From Frankia sp. AgB1.9 (GTDB lineage: Bacteria; Actinomycetota; Actinomycetes; Frankiales; Frankiaceae), in the NCBI RefSeq assembly GCF_016786355.1, contig NZ_JADWYX010000001.1, positions 62,001 through 126,000 of the forward strand: DNA of 64,000 nucleotides, read 5' to 3'. Shown piece by piece: positions 50,259 through 58,995 of this stretch. The position numbers were made by a program, and so were the translations under genes. The notes below the pieces were generated by a model. It ran no database searches. It was not told the origin of the DNA and worked only from the letters and a program-made list of their open reading frames with translations. The number at the start of each line of letters is the position of its first letter. The first letter of the stretch is position 1.

Positions 50259-50531
50259 TCACCGCGTCTCCCGGGGCTCGCACTGGTGGCCGTCGAACAA
50301 CTCGACGCGGGCGTACGTCTCGTGACCGACGGGGCAGTGAAACGCGGTCACAGGGAAGCTGGCGCCACACCGGCATGAACCCCGTGGTGCCGGCCTCTGG
50401 CCCCTCACTCGACCCCGGGCCGTTTCGGGGCTCTCCGTGGTGCTCAGGGGATTTGCGCCGGTCGTGGCGCTGACCCGTTCGGTGTCGCCAACCGGTCCGT
50501 CGAACAGTCCCAGCTGTGCCAAGACGGTCAC
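50259..50531 (-). CDS. Cys-rich small protein
   Basis: 90 residues from the GTG at 50531, overlapping the previous stop. The C-terminal half has CRCGASFPVTAFHCPVGHET, a treble-clef-like CxC...C..H arrangement that may bind zinc. N-terminal half is disordered. Function unknown. Confidence 0.5.
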   Translation of the reverse strand: MTVLAQLGLFDGPVGDTERVSATTGANPLSTTESPETARGRVRGQRPAPRGSCRCGASFPVTAFHCPVGHETYARVELFDGHQCEPRETR

Positions 50532-50776
50532 GCGGCCTCGCCGAGATGCTCGTCGACGGCGGGCTCGAACTCGGGGAACGACGTCTGCACCGTCACGGTC
50601 TTGGTGGCCTTCGCCGCGGTGGCGGCCAGGTGGCGCAGGTCGCGGGGATGAACCCGCCGGGCGCAGCACGGGCCGATCGTCAGCGCGATCGACCTGTACG
50701 CGGTGAGCGGGTGCGAGCAGATCCGGCACCTGGGGCGGCCGTCTGGGGGTTCGGCGGTGGCAACGGCGGTTCGCAT
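50528..50776 (-). CDS. Small zinc-ribbon protein
   Basis: 82 residues from the ATG at 50776 (AGGAG, 9 nt). PRCRICSHPLTAYRSIALTI followed by GPCCARRVHP gives two Cys pairs typical of a zinc ribbon. It overlaps the next gene by 4 nt. Possibly nucleic-acid binding. Confidence 0.6.
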   Translation of the reverse strand: MRTAVATAEPPDGRPRCRICSHPLTAYRSIALTIGPCCARRVHPRDLRHLAATAAKATKTVTVQTSFPEFEPAVDEHLGEAA

Positions 50777-50781
50777 TGGGA

Positions 50782-50967
50782 TCACTCCTGTGTTGCCGCG
50801 TGCGCGGCGGGGATTGGGGGCTCGCCGGCGAGGCGGGCGAGCTTGGCCCGGTGGGCCTCGGCGCGTGTAAGGCGGCGACGGGAGGCAGAGACGACCAGGG
50901 CGGCGACACGTTCCGTGATGGCGGTGCCGACGCCGGGCGGTAGCTCCGAGACGGTCCCTGCGGGCAC
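50782..50967 (-). CDS. Small basic hypothetical protein
   Basis: 61 residues from a GTG at 50967; the frame is open to 51129, but that part crosses the large inverted repeat and reads as Pro/Arg nonsense. Contains the basic helix RRRLTRAEAHRAKLARLAG. It ends 5 nt before the zinc-ribbon ATG. Confidence 0.45.
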   Translation of the reverse strand: MPAGTVSELPPGVGTAITERVAALVVSASRRRLTRAEAHRAKLARLAGEPPIPAAHAATQE

Positions 50968-51009
50968 CCGATGCGGTATCCCCAACGGCGCCGAGAACTG
51001 CCGCCGACC

Positions 51010-51105
51010 GGGAACTTGCCGGGCTTGCCGACCCTCCGGAGAATCCCTCGTGTAAGGGCTCTCAAGGGCGTTTTTCCAAGGGGTCGGCAAGCCCGGCAAG
51101 TTCCC
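51010..51105. repeat. Perfect 25-bp inverted repeat with 46-bp spacer
   Basis: The arm at 51010-51034 (starting GGGAACTTGCCGGGC) is exactly the reverse complement of 51081-51105. The spacer holds AAGGGC repeats and a T-run (GTTTTTCC). It sits 14 bp after the primase-helicase stop. It could be a terminator, an RNA regulatory hairpin or a replication origin element. Confidence 0.7.
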
Positions 51106-51118
51106 CGATTCGCGCAGG

Positions 51119-53458
51119 TCAGGCAGCATCCGCGTGACCCACCATGTCGTCCGCAGCGAGGCGGTAGCGGACTCCGACCCACACCCGGTACTGCTTGCCG
51201 GGTGTCGTCAGGTACACGCCGCCGCCTCGGGTAACGAGTCCTGCGAGCAGGTCGCGCCGTGTCGTCCGGGCCTGCGTGACTAGCTCCGCCCGGGTCCGAT
51301 CGTGACCCTCGAAGCGGGGGACGAACAGCTCCTTTGACCACTCCGTGTGACCGTTGGTCTTCAGCCACGAGTTGAAGTGGTCAAGCAGGTCCCTCGATTC
51401 CACCGCGGCGCCGGGCTCCGCGACCAGACACTCGTTCCAGAAGCCCATGACCCGGTCCGACTGCGATCTCCAGTGGTAGGTGTCCAGCTCCACGGACTTG
51501 GGCAGGGCCATCGCCGATGCTGACGGCTCCTCCCCGGCGGAGTTCGCATCTTCGATGGCCTGGAGCGACTGGTAGCACCGGAGAGCGCCAGCGACTGCCC
51601 AGGTGACGGCCGCGTCATGCTGCCCGCTCCCGTTGCCAGCCACCCGACCCTTCAGCGTCGGATCACCGCGCCGGTCGTTCGGACCGACCAGCGCCAGGCC
51701 CGGCTTCCGGAACGTGAATGGGAAAACCACCAAGGCGAGACGCCGCCACGTGCCGTGGTCCACCTCGGTGATGACCGGGGTGTAGTTCGTCGTCGCGAAG
51801 ATCGAATGACTCGCGCGGAAGGTCATGTTGTTCTCGTGGGTTCGCCGAGCCGTGATCTGGCCGACGTCCTGGACCCGCTTCAGCGCCGTCACGTCGATCG
51901 ACCGACCCTCGGCGACCTCCTCGAAGATGACCAGCCGACGGCCGCGAAGGTCCGCCTGCTCCGTCGAGTGCTCTGTCTTCGAGCCGGTCAGCAGCTTCTG
52001 CGACGCGACCGAGGCGTAGTCGCCGAGCGCCGGCAACAAACCGTCGGTGAACAGCAGGCTCTTACCGTTCTCGCCCCCGCCACGCAGGATCGGCATGATC
52101 CCGTCGGTGGTGGTGTGGCCGGTGATGGCCTGGCCCACCCGGACCTGCATCCACTTCATGACATCGGTCGGGAGCACCTGGAGTACCCGGTCCCAGTCGG
52201 GATGGGTGTAGCCTGGCCGGTACGAACCGCTGGTCATCTTCGTCATGAGCAGGTCGGGATCGTGCGGCAGCGCCTTGCCGGAAGGCAGATCGACCACGCC
52301 CGCCGGAGTGTTGAGCAGGTCGGGGTCTGCGTCCAGCTGCGCCTCTTTCACCAGCAGCATCCCGCGCGCCAGCTTCACCACAGCCTCGATGCGCCCGCGG
52401 CCGAGAAACGACCGCCACCCGTCCAGCGCGTTCTGGTTGCCGCCCTGACCCCGGTCGGTACGTATCCCGTTGAGCGCTTCCTCGAACCGGGTAACGACGT
52501 AGCCGCGGACCGCCTCTATGACCACGGCGTCGGGTACCGGCTCCCAGAGCTTCCCAGTCCATGCGAGCCAGTCAAGGCCCTTCGTCCATCGGAACGACTC
52601 CTCAAGCAGGTCCGCAGTGACGGTCTCAGCCATGTAGGCGTCCGAGAAGGAGCCGTCGGCGGTGTCCGTGTTCGGTTCGGTGGTCGTGCCTGCCGCGCGT
52701 AGCTCGTCGAGGGAGCCACCGGCTCCGAAGTAGTCGTCTGCGCCCTTGACCGTCTGGCCGTTCACCGTGCCGGGCACGATCAGGTAGGTGACCCGCCGGA
52801 CGCCCTTCGGGCCTTTCAGCCACCGACCGAAGCGGACCATCGCGCGCAGCACGTTCATGTTTGTTGTGGCGTCGTGGTCAAAGCAGATGACGACATCGCG
52901 ACCTCGAAGCGGGACGTCCTCCCAGTCTCCAAGGGTGCCGAGTTGGGAACGCCAGTTATAGACGCCCGACACGGCGAGCGTGCATGCGCCCCGCGATGTT
53001 AGCGAGTCGGCTTTCTTGATCCCCTCGACGACCCAAAGCTCGACATTGGGATCGGCGACCCGGTTCCGGTTGCGGGGATGGCAGTCGATCCGGCTGGCCT
53101 GTCCGCGTGCCGAGGCATACTTCCGGGGTTTGCCGTCCTTTCCGACGACTGGGGTGCGCGGCTTCCAGCTGTGGGTGACCAGTTCGCCCGTGGGCCCGAA
53201 GACCGGGATGAGCAAGCCCGGGAAGTAGCGGTCCTCCTCATACGCCCACTTAGGGATGTTGAGCCGGGCCAGCTTGCGACGCTCGCGGTCGTCACCCGGT
53301 GTTGGCCGCCCGACGGAGGCATAGCCGCGTTCGGCGGCAACGGCGGCGTCGATGGCCGACTGCTCGACCAGTTCGCGCCGGTGCCCGTCAAGGAGGAACG
53401 GGGCTCCTGGTGGCTGCCTCGCCCTGCTCGCGGTTGGGGACTCGTCGATCAGGGTCAC
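51119..53458 (-). CDS. Toprim-like primase fused to D5/P4-type SF3 helicase
   Basis: 779 residues from the GTG at 53458, which overlaps the preceding stop by 4 nt. The N-terminal third is a DUF3854/Toprim-like primase part, with WVVEGIKKADSL (acidic residue near 143) and VVICFDHDATTN (near 190). The C-terminal half is a D5_N plus superfamily 3 helicase: Walker A ILRGGGENGKSLLF near 462, Walker B VIFEEVAEG, and FATTNYTP as sensor. Proteins of this build drive autonomous replication of phages, satellites and integrative elements. It is the main replication protein of this element. Confidence 0.88.
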   Translation of the reverse strand: MTLIDESPTASRARQPPGAPFLLDGHRRELVEQSAIDAAVAAERGYASVGRPTPGDDRERRKLARLNIPKWAYEEDRYFPGLLIPVFGPTGELVTHSWKPRTPVVGKDGKPRKYASARGQASRIDCHPRNRNRVADPNVELWVVEGIKKADSLTSRGACTLAVSGVYNWRSQLGTLGDWEDVPLRGRDVVICFDHDATTNMNVLRAMVRFGRWLKGPKGVRRVTYLIVPGTVNGQTVKGADDYFGAGGSLDELRAAGTTTEPNTDTADGSFSDAYMAETVTADLLEESFRWTKGLDWLAWTGKLWEPVPDAVVIEAVRGYVVTRFEEALNGIRTDRGQGGNQNALDGWRSFLGRGRIEAVVKLARGMLLVKEAQLDADPDLLNTPAGVVDLPSGKALPHDPDLLMTKMTSGSYRPGYTHPDWDRVLQVLPTDVMKWMQVRVGQAITGHTTTDGIMPILRGGGENGKSLLFTDGLLPALGDYASVASQKLLTGSKTEHSTEQADLRGRRLVIFEEVAEGRSIDVTALKRVQDVGQITARRTHENNMTFRASHSIFATTNYTPVITEVDHGTWRRLALVVFPFTFRKPGLALVGPNDRRGDPTLKGRVAGNGSGQHDAAVTWAVAGALRCYQSLQAIEDANSAGEEPSASAMALPKSVELDTYHWRSQSDRVMGFWNECLVAEPGAAVESRDLLDHFNSWLKTNGHTEWSKELFVPRFEGHDRTRAELVTQARTTRRDLLAGLVTRGGGVYLTTPGKQYRVWVGVRYRLAADDMVGHADAA

Positions 53459-53886
53459 GCGGTCGCCTCCCGGGCACGCGGCGGACGGGGCCGGCGCTCG
53501 ATGACGGTTGCGCCCAACCGGTCGGTCAACAGGTCGATGGCCTCGGCCTCGGTCGGCGTCGGCTTGCTGACGACGACGCCCAACCCGGCATCTCGCAACT
53601 GGCGGACCACGCCAACCGCGGCCTCGGCCGGGCCGGTCAGGCAACCGCGCAGCACCCGGCGGACGATGTCCACTGCGTCGGGGGCGGATTCGACGGTTGC
53701 GTTGCCGCCGTCGAGGTGGACCAAGACCAGGGCGCGCCCATCGGTGCAGGCATGCGGGTCGACCAGCGGTGACCCGGTCGCCCACGACGGGGTCACGGTC
53801 AGCTCGGCGCGACAGTGCGCGCAGATGTGTGACCGGGCGCCGGTCGGCGGTTCCGGTGGATCGACCACCATCTTCTTGGGTAGCAT
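53455..53886 (-). CDS. Hypothetical protein with N-terminal Cys pair
   Basis: 143 residues; AGGAG before the ATG at 53886. HICAHCRAEL followed by a cysteine in DPHACTDGR suggests zinc binding. The second half is alpha/beta (AVDIVRRVLRGCLTGPAEAA; RQLRDAGLGVVVSKPTPTEA). Coupled to the primase gene. Perhaps an accessory replication protein. Confidence 0.6.
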   Translation of the reverse strand: MLPKKMVVDPPEPPTGARSHICAHCRAELTVTPSWATGSPLVDPHACTDGRALVLVHLDGGNATVESAPDAVDIVRRVLRGCLTGPAEAAVGVVRQLRDAGLGVVVSKPTPTEAEAIDLLTDRLGATVIERRPRPPRAREATA

Positions 53887-54018
53887 CAAGGAACTCCTGT
53901 GGACAGTGGAGCTTGTTCTGGGGGTCCGGGGTGGTGCCCGGGGTTGTCCTGGTGAGGGACGGTGTTCGGCGGCGGGTCGGGATGGCGATCCCGACCTTTC
54001 GCATGTCCAAGGGGTTTT

Positions 54019-54225
54019 TCAGCCGCTCGCGGCGGCGGGCTTGCGGGTGCGCGGGCGGCCACGACTGGCCAGCCCGCCGCGACGGCCCGAAGCGGCCATC
54101 CACTTGGCGCGGACCCGCGCGGCGAGCAACGTCCGGGTCTCCTCGGGCAGCTCACTCAGCGGGTCGAGGCAATCCACCCAGTAGCGGAGGGTCCCAGGCG
54201 CGTCGGCCATGCTGATCTCGGTCAC
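54019..54225 (-). CDS. Small basic protein
   Basis: 68 residues, GTG start (AGGGTGG upstream). Acidic helical start (GTLRYWVDCLDPLSELPEET), very basic tail (RRGGLASRGRPRTRKPAAAS), likely nucleic-acid binding. A 16-codon frame (54222-54272) overlaps both this start and the upstream stop and may couple translation. Confidence 0.5.
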   Translation of the reverse strand: MTEISMADAPGTLRYWVDCLDPLSELPEETRTLLAARVRAKWMAASGRRGGLASRGRPRTRKPAAASG

Positions 54226-54268
54226 AGGGCCACCCTGCGCCGAGATCGCGACAAACGGTCTTCGATTG

Positions 54269-55123
54269 TCATGATCCGCTCAGCCGGAGAAAGGCCAGGT
54301 CGCGGCGAATGTCGCGACGCTTCGAGTGCGGCCCGGTCCCGTAAGCGCTCTTGGGCCATGCGGGCAGGCCGAGGATGTCCCGCTCGGCCTGTAGCGCCTC
54401 AGCGGGTGGGGACAGCCGGCCGCCGGCCTCAATCCTGAAGTCGGCCGCATCGACACCGGGCCACCGGGCGAGGACCTGGCGGACAGCCTCACGGCGCCGC
54501 TCGGCGTCCAGCTGTTGCGCGCCCGGTGTTCGCTGTGAGACCCCGGCGTAGGGCGCCTGCGGAACCGGCGAGCCGGCGACCCAGTCTTCAACGGCGATGA
54601 TCCACCGGTCGAGGGCCTGGCGGGTATGCCCGCGCAGCCCCGGCCGGATCCGGCTCTCCCCGGTTCCGGCTGCCCACACCGGGTCCACCGGCTGGAGCAA
54701 GTCGGCGAGCACCGCCGGGGACTCGTCCCACGGCATCCGGTCGGCACGCAGCACCGCGAAGGCGATGGTCGCCAAGTCGCCCGGCCACAGAGGGGTGGGC
54801 AGCACCCCGGCCGCGGCGAGCTTCACCCCGACGACGGTGGCCAAGTCGCGGAGGCGGACCGCCTGACGAACGGCCCACCACCACACGCCGAAGTTGACCC
54901 AGCGGTCGAGGTCCAACCAGTCCGTCATCGCGGCGGCCTCGGCCGGGGTCGTGCCGACGCCGCTGCCGAACACGCGGTAGGCCAGTTCGAGCGCCTCGAC
55001 GTCGTCGAGCGCGGCCAGCGGCCCCGGGTCGCCCAACTGGTCGGCGGCATCTCGAATCGCGTCCTTGGTCGCGGGCTCGCCGATCCACCCGGCCACCGAC
55101 GCGGCACCTGCCGAGGTGGTCAC
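54269..55123 (-). CDS. Hypothetical protein
   Basis: 284 residues, GTG overlapping the preceding stop. Helical; a Trp cluster (WLDLDRWVNFGVWWWAVRQA) and a C-terminal basic region. No family recognised. Part of the leftward replication operon. Confidence 0.6.
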   Translation of the reverse strand: MTTSAGAASVAGWIGEPATKDAIRDAADQLGDPGPLAALDDVEALELAYRVFGSGVGTTPAEAAAMTDWLDLDRWVNFGVWWWAVRQAVRLRDLATVVGVKLAAAGVLPTPLWPGDLATIAFAVLRADRMPWDESPAVLADLLQPVDPVWAAGTGESRIRPGLRGHTRQALDRWIIAVEDWVAGSPVPQAPYAGVSQRTPGAQQLDAERRREAVRQVLARWPGVDAADFRIEAGGRLSPPAEALQAERDILGLPAWPKSAYGTGPHSKRRDIRRDLAFLRLSGS

Positions 55124-55923
55124 GGGCGCCTCTTTCTCGGGTCGCCCGACCGGCCGCTGCGGGGGCCGCGGTTCGACTTCTTCGGCGTGTCCTCCTGCGC
55201 GAACAGGAGGCCGTCCGACGTCGTGAAGCCGTTGCGGACCATCGCGGCCTCAAAACCCACGCGCCCGCCGAAGCCGGCGAAGGCGTTCCGCGTCGCGGTC
55301 AACGCGGCCGGGCTGAGACCTCGGCCCAAGCCGAGGCGGCCCTCAACAGCCAGAGCCATGTTGGCGAACGCCCGAACGTTCTCCATCCCGAAGTCCATGA
55401 GCTGGTTACAGCCGGTCTCCGTCGCCTCGTACTCCAGCCGGACACCGGCGAACGTTTCGAGAGCGCTGCTCCGGTGCCACACGTAGTCGACCGGGCGGGC
55501 AGACCAGGTGTTGCCGTCCCGCTCCGCAAGCGCCGCATGGTGCCGTGCGGCCAGGTCGACGATGAGCAGATCCGACGCGTACACACCGGAGGCGCTCGGC
55601 ATGGTGTCCGGCCGGGCAAGCCACGCATGCGTCATGGTCTCCGTTTCGACCATCTCGACTGCGCCGCGCATGCGAACGGGGCCGACCCACGCGTGTAGGG
55701 CGCCTGCCTGCATCGTCCATCGGCTGTCGCCGGTGAGCCGCAGCATCAGAGCCCAGGCGAGAGGGGTGTAGAGCGAGCACATCCCGACGCCGTCGGACTC
55801 GGTGATGTCGGTGATGACCTGGTGGGTGGCCTCGGCGATGGCGGCCTGCGTGGCCGGGTCGTCGATGTCGACGCGAGGCTTCGTGACGTCGAGCTGGTCG
55901 TCGAAGGCGGTGGTCATCGTCAC
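55120..55923 (-). CDS. Hypothetical protein with papain/transglutaminase-like Cys-His-Asp layout
   Basis: 267 residues, GTG overlapping the preceding stop. A cysteine at the start of a helix (GMCSLYTPLAWALMLR, C49), a histidine on a strand (MTHAWLARP, H99) and an aspartate on the next strand (LLIVDLAAR, D123) are spaced as in transglutaminase/papain-like enzymes. The tail is basic and disordered. The catalytic reading is inference; no family name can be given. Confidence 0.55.
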   Translation of the reverse strand: MTMTTAFDDQLDVTKPRVDIDDPATQAAIAEATHQVITDITESDGVGMCSLYTPLAWALMLRLTGDSRWTMQAGALHAWVGPVRMRGAVEMVETETMTHAWLARPDTMPSASGVYASDLLIVDLAARHHAALAERDGNTWSARPVDYVWHRSSALETFAGVRLEYEATETGCNQLMDFGMENVRAFANMALAVEGRLGLGRGLSPAALTATRNAFAGFGGRVGFEAAMVRNGFTTSDGLLFAQEDTPKKSNRGPRSGRSGDPRKRRP

Positions 55924-56240
55924 GCCGCCGGGTTCTTCGCGACGTCCTCGATCCCGAGCAGGGCCAGCAGAGGCCGCGTCGGGATCAGCCAGCGATCACC
56001 GCTGTGAATGGTCCGCGTCGGCCAGGACCCGTCGCGGATCATCTGTCGCGCCTTGGTGAGGCCCATGTCCATGATCGACGCGCCGATCTCGGCGTCGATC
56101 AGAGCGGGCAGCGCCAGCAACTGGGCTTCGGTCCAGACCCCCTTGCGGGCCCGGATCTCCACCACGCTTAGCCGGCCGCTGGGCGCCACCTCGCGGGTCC
56201 GGAGGTCGGTGTTCGCTGCCACCAACCGCGCTGTGTCCAT
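55920..56240 (-). CDS. Excisionase-like DNA-binding protein
   Basis: 106 residues from the ATG at 56240 (AAGAGGTG, 7 nt). The C-terminal 60 residues are an AlpA/Xis-type domain (GASIMDMGLTKARQMIRDGS, then WLIPTRPLLALLG). It is divergent from the XRE-integrase pair and first of the leftward operon, a usual place for an excisionase or early regulator. Confidence 0.72.
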   Translation of the reverse strand: MDTARLVAANTDLRTREVAPSGRLSVVEIRARKGVWTEAQLLALPALIDAEIGASIMDMGLTKARQMIRDGSWPTRTIHSGDRWLIPTRPLLALLGIEDVAKNPAA

Positions 56241-56372
56241 CGAACGCACCTCTTCGATCATCCGTCGCACCGTGCGTGCGTCATACGCAGAGTACCGCGT
56301 AGAGTCGGTTTAGATCCGGTGGGGGGTGGCCCAGGCCCAAAAGGGATCGGCGAGGGGCCTTACTGTGTCCGC

Positions 56373-57104
56373 ATGACGCAGCCTGGATGGGCGGAGAGGC
56401 AGGTACGAGTGATCGCAGGTGAGGTGCGGCGGCACCGCCAACGGCTCAAACTCAGCGCCCAGCAGCTGGCCGATCGGACCGCGGAACTTGGGCACCCGCT
56501 GAGCCGGGACGTGCTCACCAACCTGGAGAACGGCCGCCGACCGGCAGTGAGCACGGCCGATCTGGTCGTGCTCGGCGCGGCACTTGAAGTCGCACCGGTG
56601 CAGCTGCTCTTCCCCGTCGGTCGGGTCGAGACCGTCGAGGCGCTACCTGGTCGGACCGTGCCCCCGTGGGACGCGCTGCGCTGGTTTTCCGGCGAGCGGG
56701 ACGTCGAAGGACTCCCCGATCGACCGGTGGTCACCGCGCCGGAATTGTGGCGTCTCCACGCTGCTCACGTCGGCAACGTCGTGTCGGCGCGGGTCGGCGT
56801 GGACAGGGCCGTCGCCGCCATGGCCCGTACGGAGGCGGACCGTGCGGAGGCGGAGCAGGCCAAGGCCCAGCCGGGCTGGGAAGAGGAAGACGAGCCGTCG
56901 GCGCTGAGGCTGGCCCGGATGGGCATGACGCAAAAGGTCGATCTACAGGTGTGGCAACAGGCTGTGAGCCGACTGGATTTGGCTGAGCAGGCGCTTCGCG
57001 CCTTCCGTGGCGATCTGCGGCGACTAGGTTTCATCGCCCCGCAGCTCCATCCGAACCTGGCGGACATCGACGAGCCTTCCGAAGGCCAGGGTGGCGCGCG
57101 GTGA
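56373..57104 (+). CDS. XRE-family repressor, probable element regulator
   Basis: 243 residues from the ATG at 56373. N-terminal helix-turn-helix: EVRRHRQRLKLSAQQLADRT, then LSRDVLTNLENGRRP. A charged coiled segment (about 145-180) and a C-terminal helical part follow. TACTGT lies 7 nt before the ATG and could be a -10 box giving a leaderless message. It overlaps the integrase by 4 nt and probably represses excision or the divergent operon. Confidence 0.82.
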   Translation: MTQPGWAERQVRVIAGEVRRHRQRLKLSAQQLADRTAELGHPLSRDVLTNLENGRRPAVSTADLVVLGAALEVAPVQLLFPVGRVETVEALPGRTVPPWDALRWFSGERDVEGLPDRPVVTAPELWRLHAAHVGNVVSARVGVDRAVAAMARTEADRAEAEQAKAQPGWEEEDEPSALRLARMGMTQKVDLQVWQQAVSRLDLAEQALRAFRGDLRRLGFIAPQLHPNLADIDEPSEGQGGAR

Positions 57105-58699
57105 AGCCGACGATCAAGCATCTGTGCGGCTGCCGTGACCCGGAGACCAAACGCGGCTACGCCCGTGGCACCTGCCCGAAGCTGTCCCAGCGGGGACACG
57201 GGTACTGGGAGTGGAGAGTCCGGGTACCCAAGGAACTGGTCGCCCTCGTCGGCAAGCCAGAGGTGAAGGGGCGGGAGAAAGGCAAGAAGGCTGCCGTGTC
57301 GGCGGCCGAGAAGGCGATCAGCGAGATCCGCGCGGGCCGTCAGCATGTCGCCGGTCTCACCGTCGGCCAGTATCTCGACGAATGGCTCGAAGCGAAACGT
57401 CGCCTACGGCCGACGGCCCGCCGCGGATACGAGTCGAACATCCGGCTGTACCTGCGCCCGCTGATCGGTGAGGTGCCGCTCGCCGGGCTTCGCAAGAGTC
57501 ACCTCGACGCGATGTATCGGCGGATCGAAGCTGGCAACGCGACCCGCCGCCGACCGGTCGGCCCGTCGACTATGGAGAAGATCCACGGCACGCTGCGCGC
57601 GGCGCTGAACGACGCGCGAGACAACCGGATGATCGAGTTCAACCCCTGCGCCGGTGTCGAGCTGCCAGAACGGACCTCGGCCGATGTCGACCCCTGGGAC
57701 GCCACCGACGTCGGACGGTTCCTTGACGAGGCGGCCGACGACAGGCTTGGTGCTCTCTATGAGCTGGTCGCCATTCACGGGTTGAGGCGCGGTGAGGCAT
57801 GTGGGGTCCGGTGGGATGACCTCGTCGTCGACCCGCGCACCGTAGGCGACGAGGACGGCCCATCCGGGCTGCTGTGGGTCCGCCAGCAGATCACCGACTC
57901 GGGTGGCGTGCTCGGCGTGTGGGCACCGAAGACCCCGGCGAGTCAGGCGAAGGTCGACATGGACCCGACCACGCTCGGGTCGCTCATGGCCTGGCGGCTC
58001 ACCCAAGAACAGGAACGCGAGGATGTCGGGCGCTCTTGGAATAACGGCGTGCTACCCGACGAGTCGGGCAAGGACGTCCAGTTGTCCGGGCTGATCTTCA
58101 CCCGGCCGGACGGCCGGCACCTGGCGCCCGAGTACGTGACGGCCCACATGTGGCACCTGGCGAAGCGGGTGGGGCTGTGCGCGTGGCTGGTGCGTGATGC
58201 GGAGCCCGGGGCGACGTCGGTCGTCGTCGGAAAGCGGCACGCCGAACCGGAAGGTGTCTGGACGCTCTACATCGACCGTGAGCCGATCGGCGCGGTGACC
58301 GTGACGGGGTGCGTGAGGCGCCGCGGTGCCGGTGCTGTGCTCACCCTCGCCGAACCGCTACCGGACGGACTGCCAGTTGGCGCCGAACTCGGCCGGGACC
58401 TGCTCTCGCGCCGGCGGCTTCACGATCTTCGCCATTCGTCGGCCTCTATCCAGCTGGCGGCGGGCGTGGACATCACGACGATCAGCAAGAGGCATCGTCA
58501 CTCTTCGCCACACATCACGGGCACCCTCTACGCCCATCTGCTGCGCCCAGCGGGTCAGGCAGCGGCTCGGAAGGCGTCGGCGGCGGTGCCTCGCCGCGCG
58601 CGGTGTGCCCAGCCTGTGCCCAGCAAGGGCGCCGTGAGCGGTTCGGCAGGGTTGGACAGCGCGCCCGGTAGTGCAAACATGCAGGTCACAGACCTGTGA
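57101..58699 (+). CDS. int: Tyrosine site-specific integrase
   Basis: 532 residues, GTG overlapping the XRE stop (GTGA). A short Cys-containing N-terminus (CGCRDPETKRGYARGTCPKL) precedes an arm-binding domain and a SAM-like core-binding domain (TVGQYLDEWLEAKRRLRPTA). The catalytic set is complete: HGLRRGEACGVRW (about 226-238), LHDLRHSS (about 440), HRHSS and the nucleophile in GTLYAHLL (about Y477). Between VGLCAWLV and LHDLRH lies an unusual ~80-residue beta-rich insertion (WTLYIDREPIGAVTVTGC). The stop lies 1 nt before the att repeat in the tRNA-Lys gene. Confidence 0.92.
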   Translation: MKPTIKHLCGCRDPETKRGYARGTCPKLSQRGHGYWEWRVRVPKELVALVGKPEVKGREKGKKAAVSAAEKAISEIRAGRQHVAGLTVGQYLDEWLEAKRRLRPTARRGYESNIRLYLRPLIGEVPLAGLRKSHLDAMYRRIEAGNATRRRPVGPSTMEKIHGTLRAALNDARDNRMIEFNPCAGVELPERTSADVDPWDATDVGRFLDEAADDRLGALYELVAIHGLRRGEACGVRWDDLVVDPRTVGDEDGPSGLLWVRQQITDSGGVLGVWAPKTPASQAKVDMDPTTLGSLMAWRLTQEQEREDVGRSWNNGVLPDESGKDVQLSGLIFTRPDGRHLAPEYVTAHMWHLAKRVGLCAWLVRDAEPGATSVVVGKRHAEPEGVWTLYIDREPIGAVTVTGCVRRRGAGAVLTLAEPLPDGLPVGAELGRDLLSRRRLHDLRHSSASIQLAAGVDITTISKRHRHSSPHITGTLYAHLLRPAGQAAARKASAAVPRRARCAQPVPSKGAVSGSAGLDSAPGSANMQVTDL

Positions 58700-58746
58700 A
58701 CGGGTGGGCCGCCAGGGATTCGAACCCTGAACCCGCCGGTTAAAAG
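58700..58746. other. Right attachment site (attR-like) within tRNA-Lys
   Basis: Matches 22267-22313 at 44 of 47 positions. It covers the 3' half of the intact tRNA-Lys gene from acceptor end to anticodon loop plus 5 nt beyond. The integrase gene abuts it. Confidence 0.85.
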
Positions 58747-58777
58747 CCGGCTGCTCTGCCAATTGAGCTAACGGCCC
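58705..58777 (-). tRNA. tRNA-Lys (anticodon TTT)
   Basis: 73 nt on the minus strand. Acceptor stem GGGCCGT pairs with GCGGCCC; D-arm TAGCTCAATTGGCAGAGCA; anticodon arm GCCGG-CTTTTAA-CCGGC; T-arm with GGTTCGAATCC. The CCA end is not encoded. The gene is the integration target and remains intact at the right end of the element. Confidence 0.96.
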
Positions 58778-58995
58778 GCTGGCTGATCGTACCCGGGCGC
58801 GCCGGCCTGCCGGTGGCTTCACCGTGTGCCTGGAGCCGGGTGACGCTGATCAAGATCGGTAGCCGGGTCGTGCCCGGCCGGGGCGGGGTTGACACCACGA
58901 TCTGTGCCCGGCGAGTCACCCGCGTGGGGCGGATCCGGTTAGTACATGGAGCCGGGGGCACCGACCGGGGTGAACCGATGCGGAGGGAGCGACCC

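Larger units (their letters stand above)
22267..58746. mobile_element. Integrated element at tRNA-Lys, prophage- or satellite-like, about 36.4 kb
   Basis: Boundaries are the 47-bp direct repeat (22267-22313 and 58700-58746). The intact integrase gene ends 1 nt before the right repeat, and an XRE regulator and excisionase-like gene lie next to it. Phage-type content includes a D5/P4 primase-helicase, an HNH endonuclease, a TP901-like tape-measure protein and many small overlapping genes. No capsid, portal, large terminase, protease or FtsK-like transfer gene was recognised, so it is probably a defective prophage or a satellite that depends on helpers. Cargo on the left includes a colicin E3-type RNase module and a TIR-NACHT protein. 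Confidence 0.82.

Noticed and set aside
22267-58746. Actinomycete integrative and conjugative element (AICE)
   Set aside because: No FtsK/TraB-like transfer ATPase or Rep protein of that class was found; tape measure and small phage-type genes fit a prophage or satellite better.
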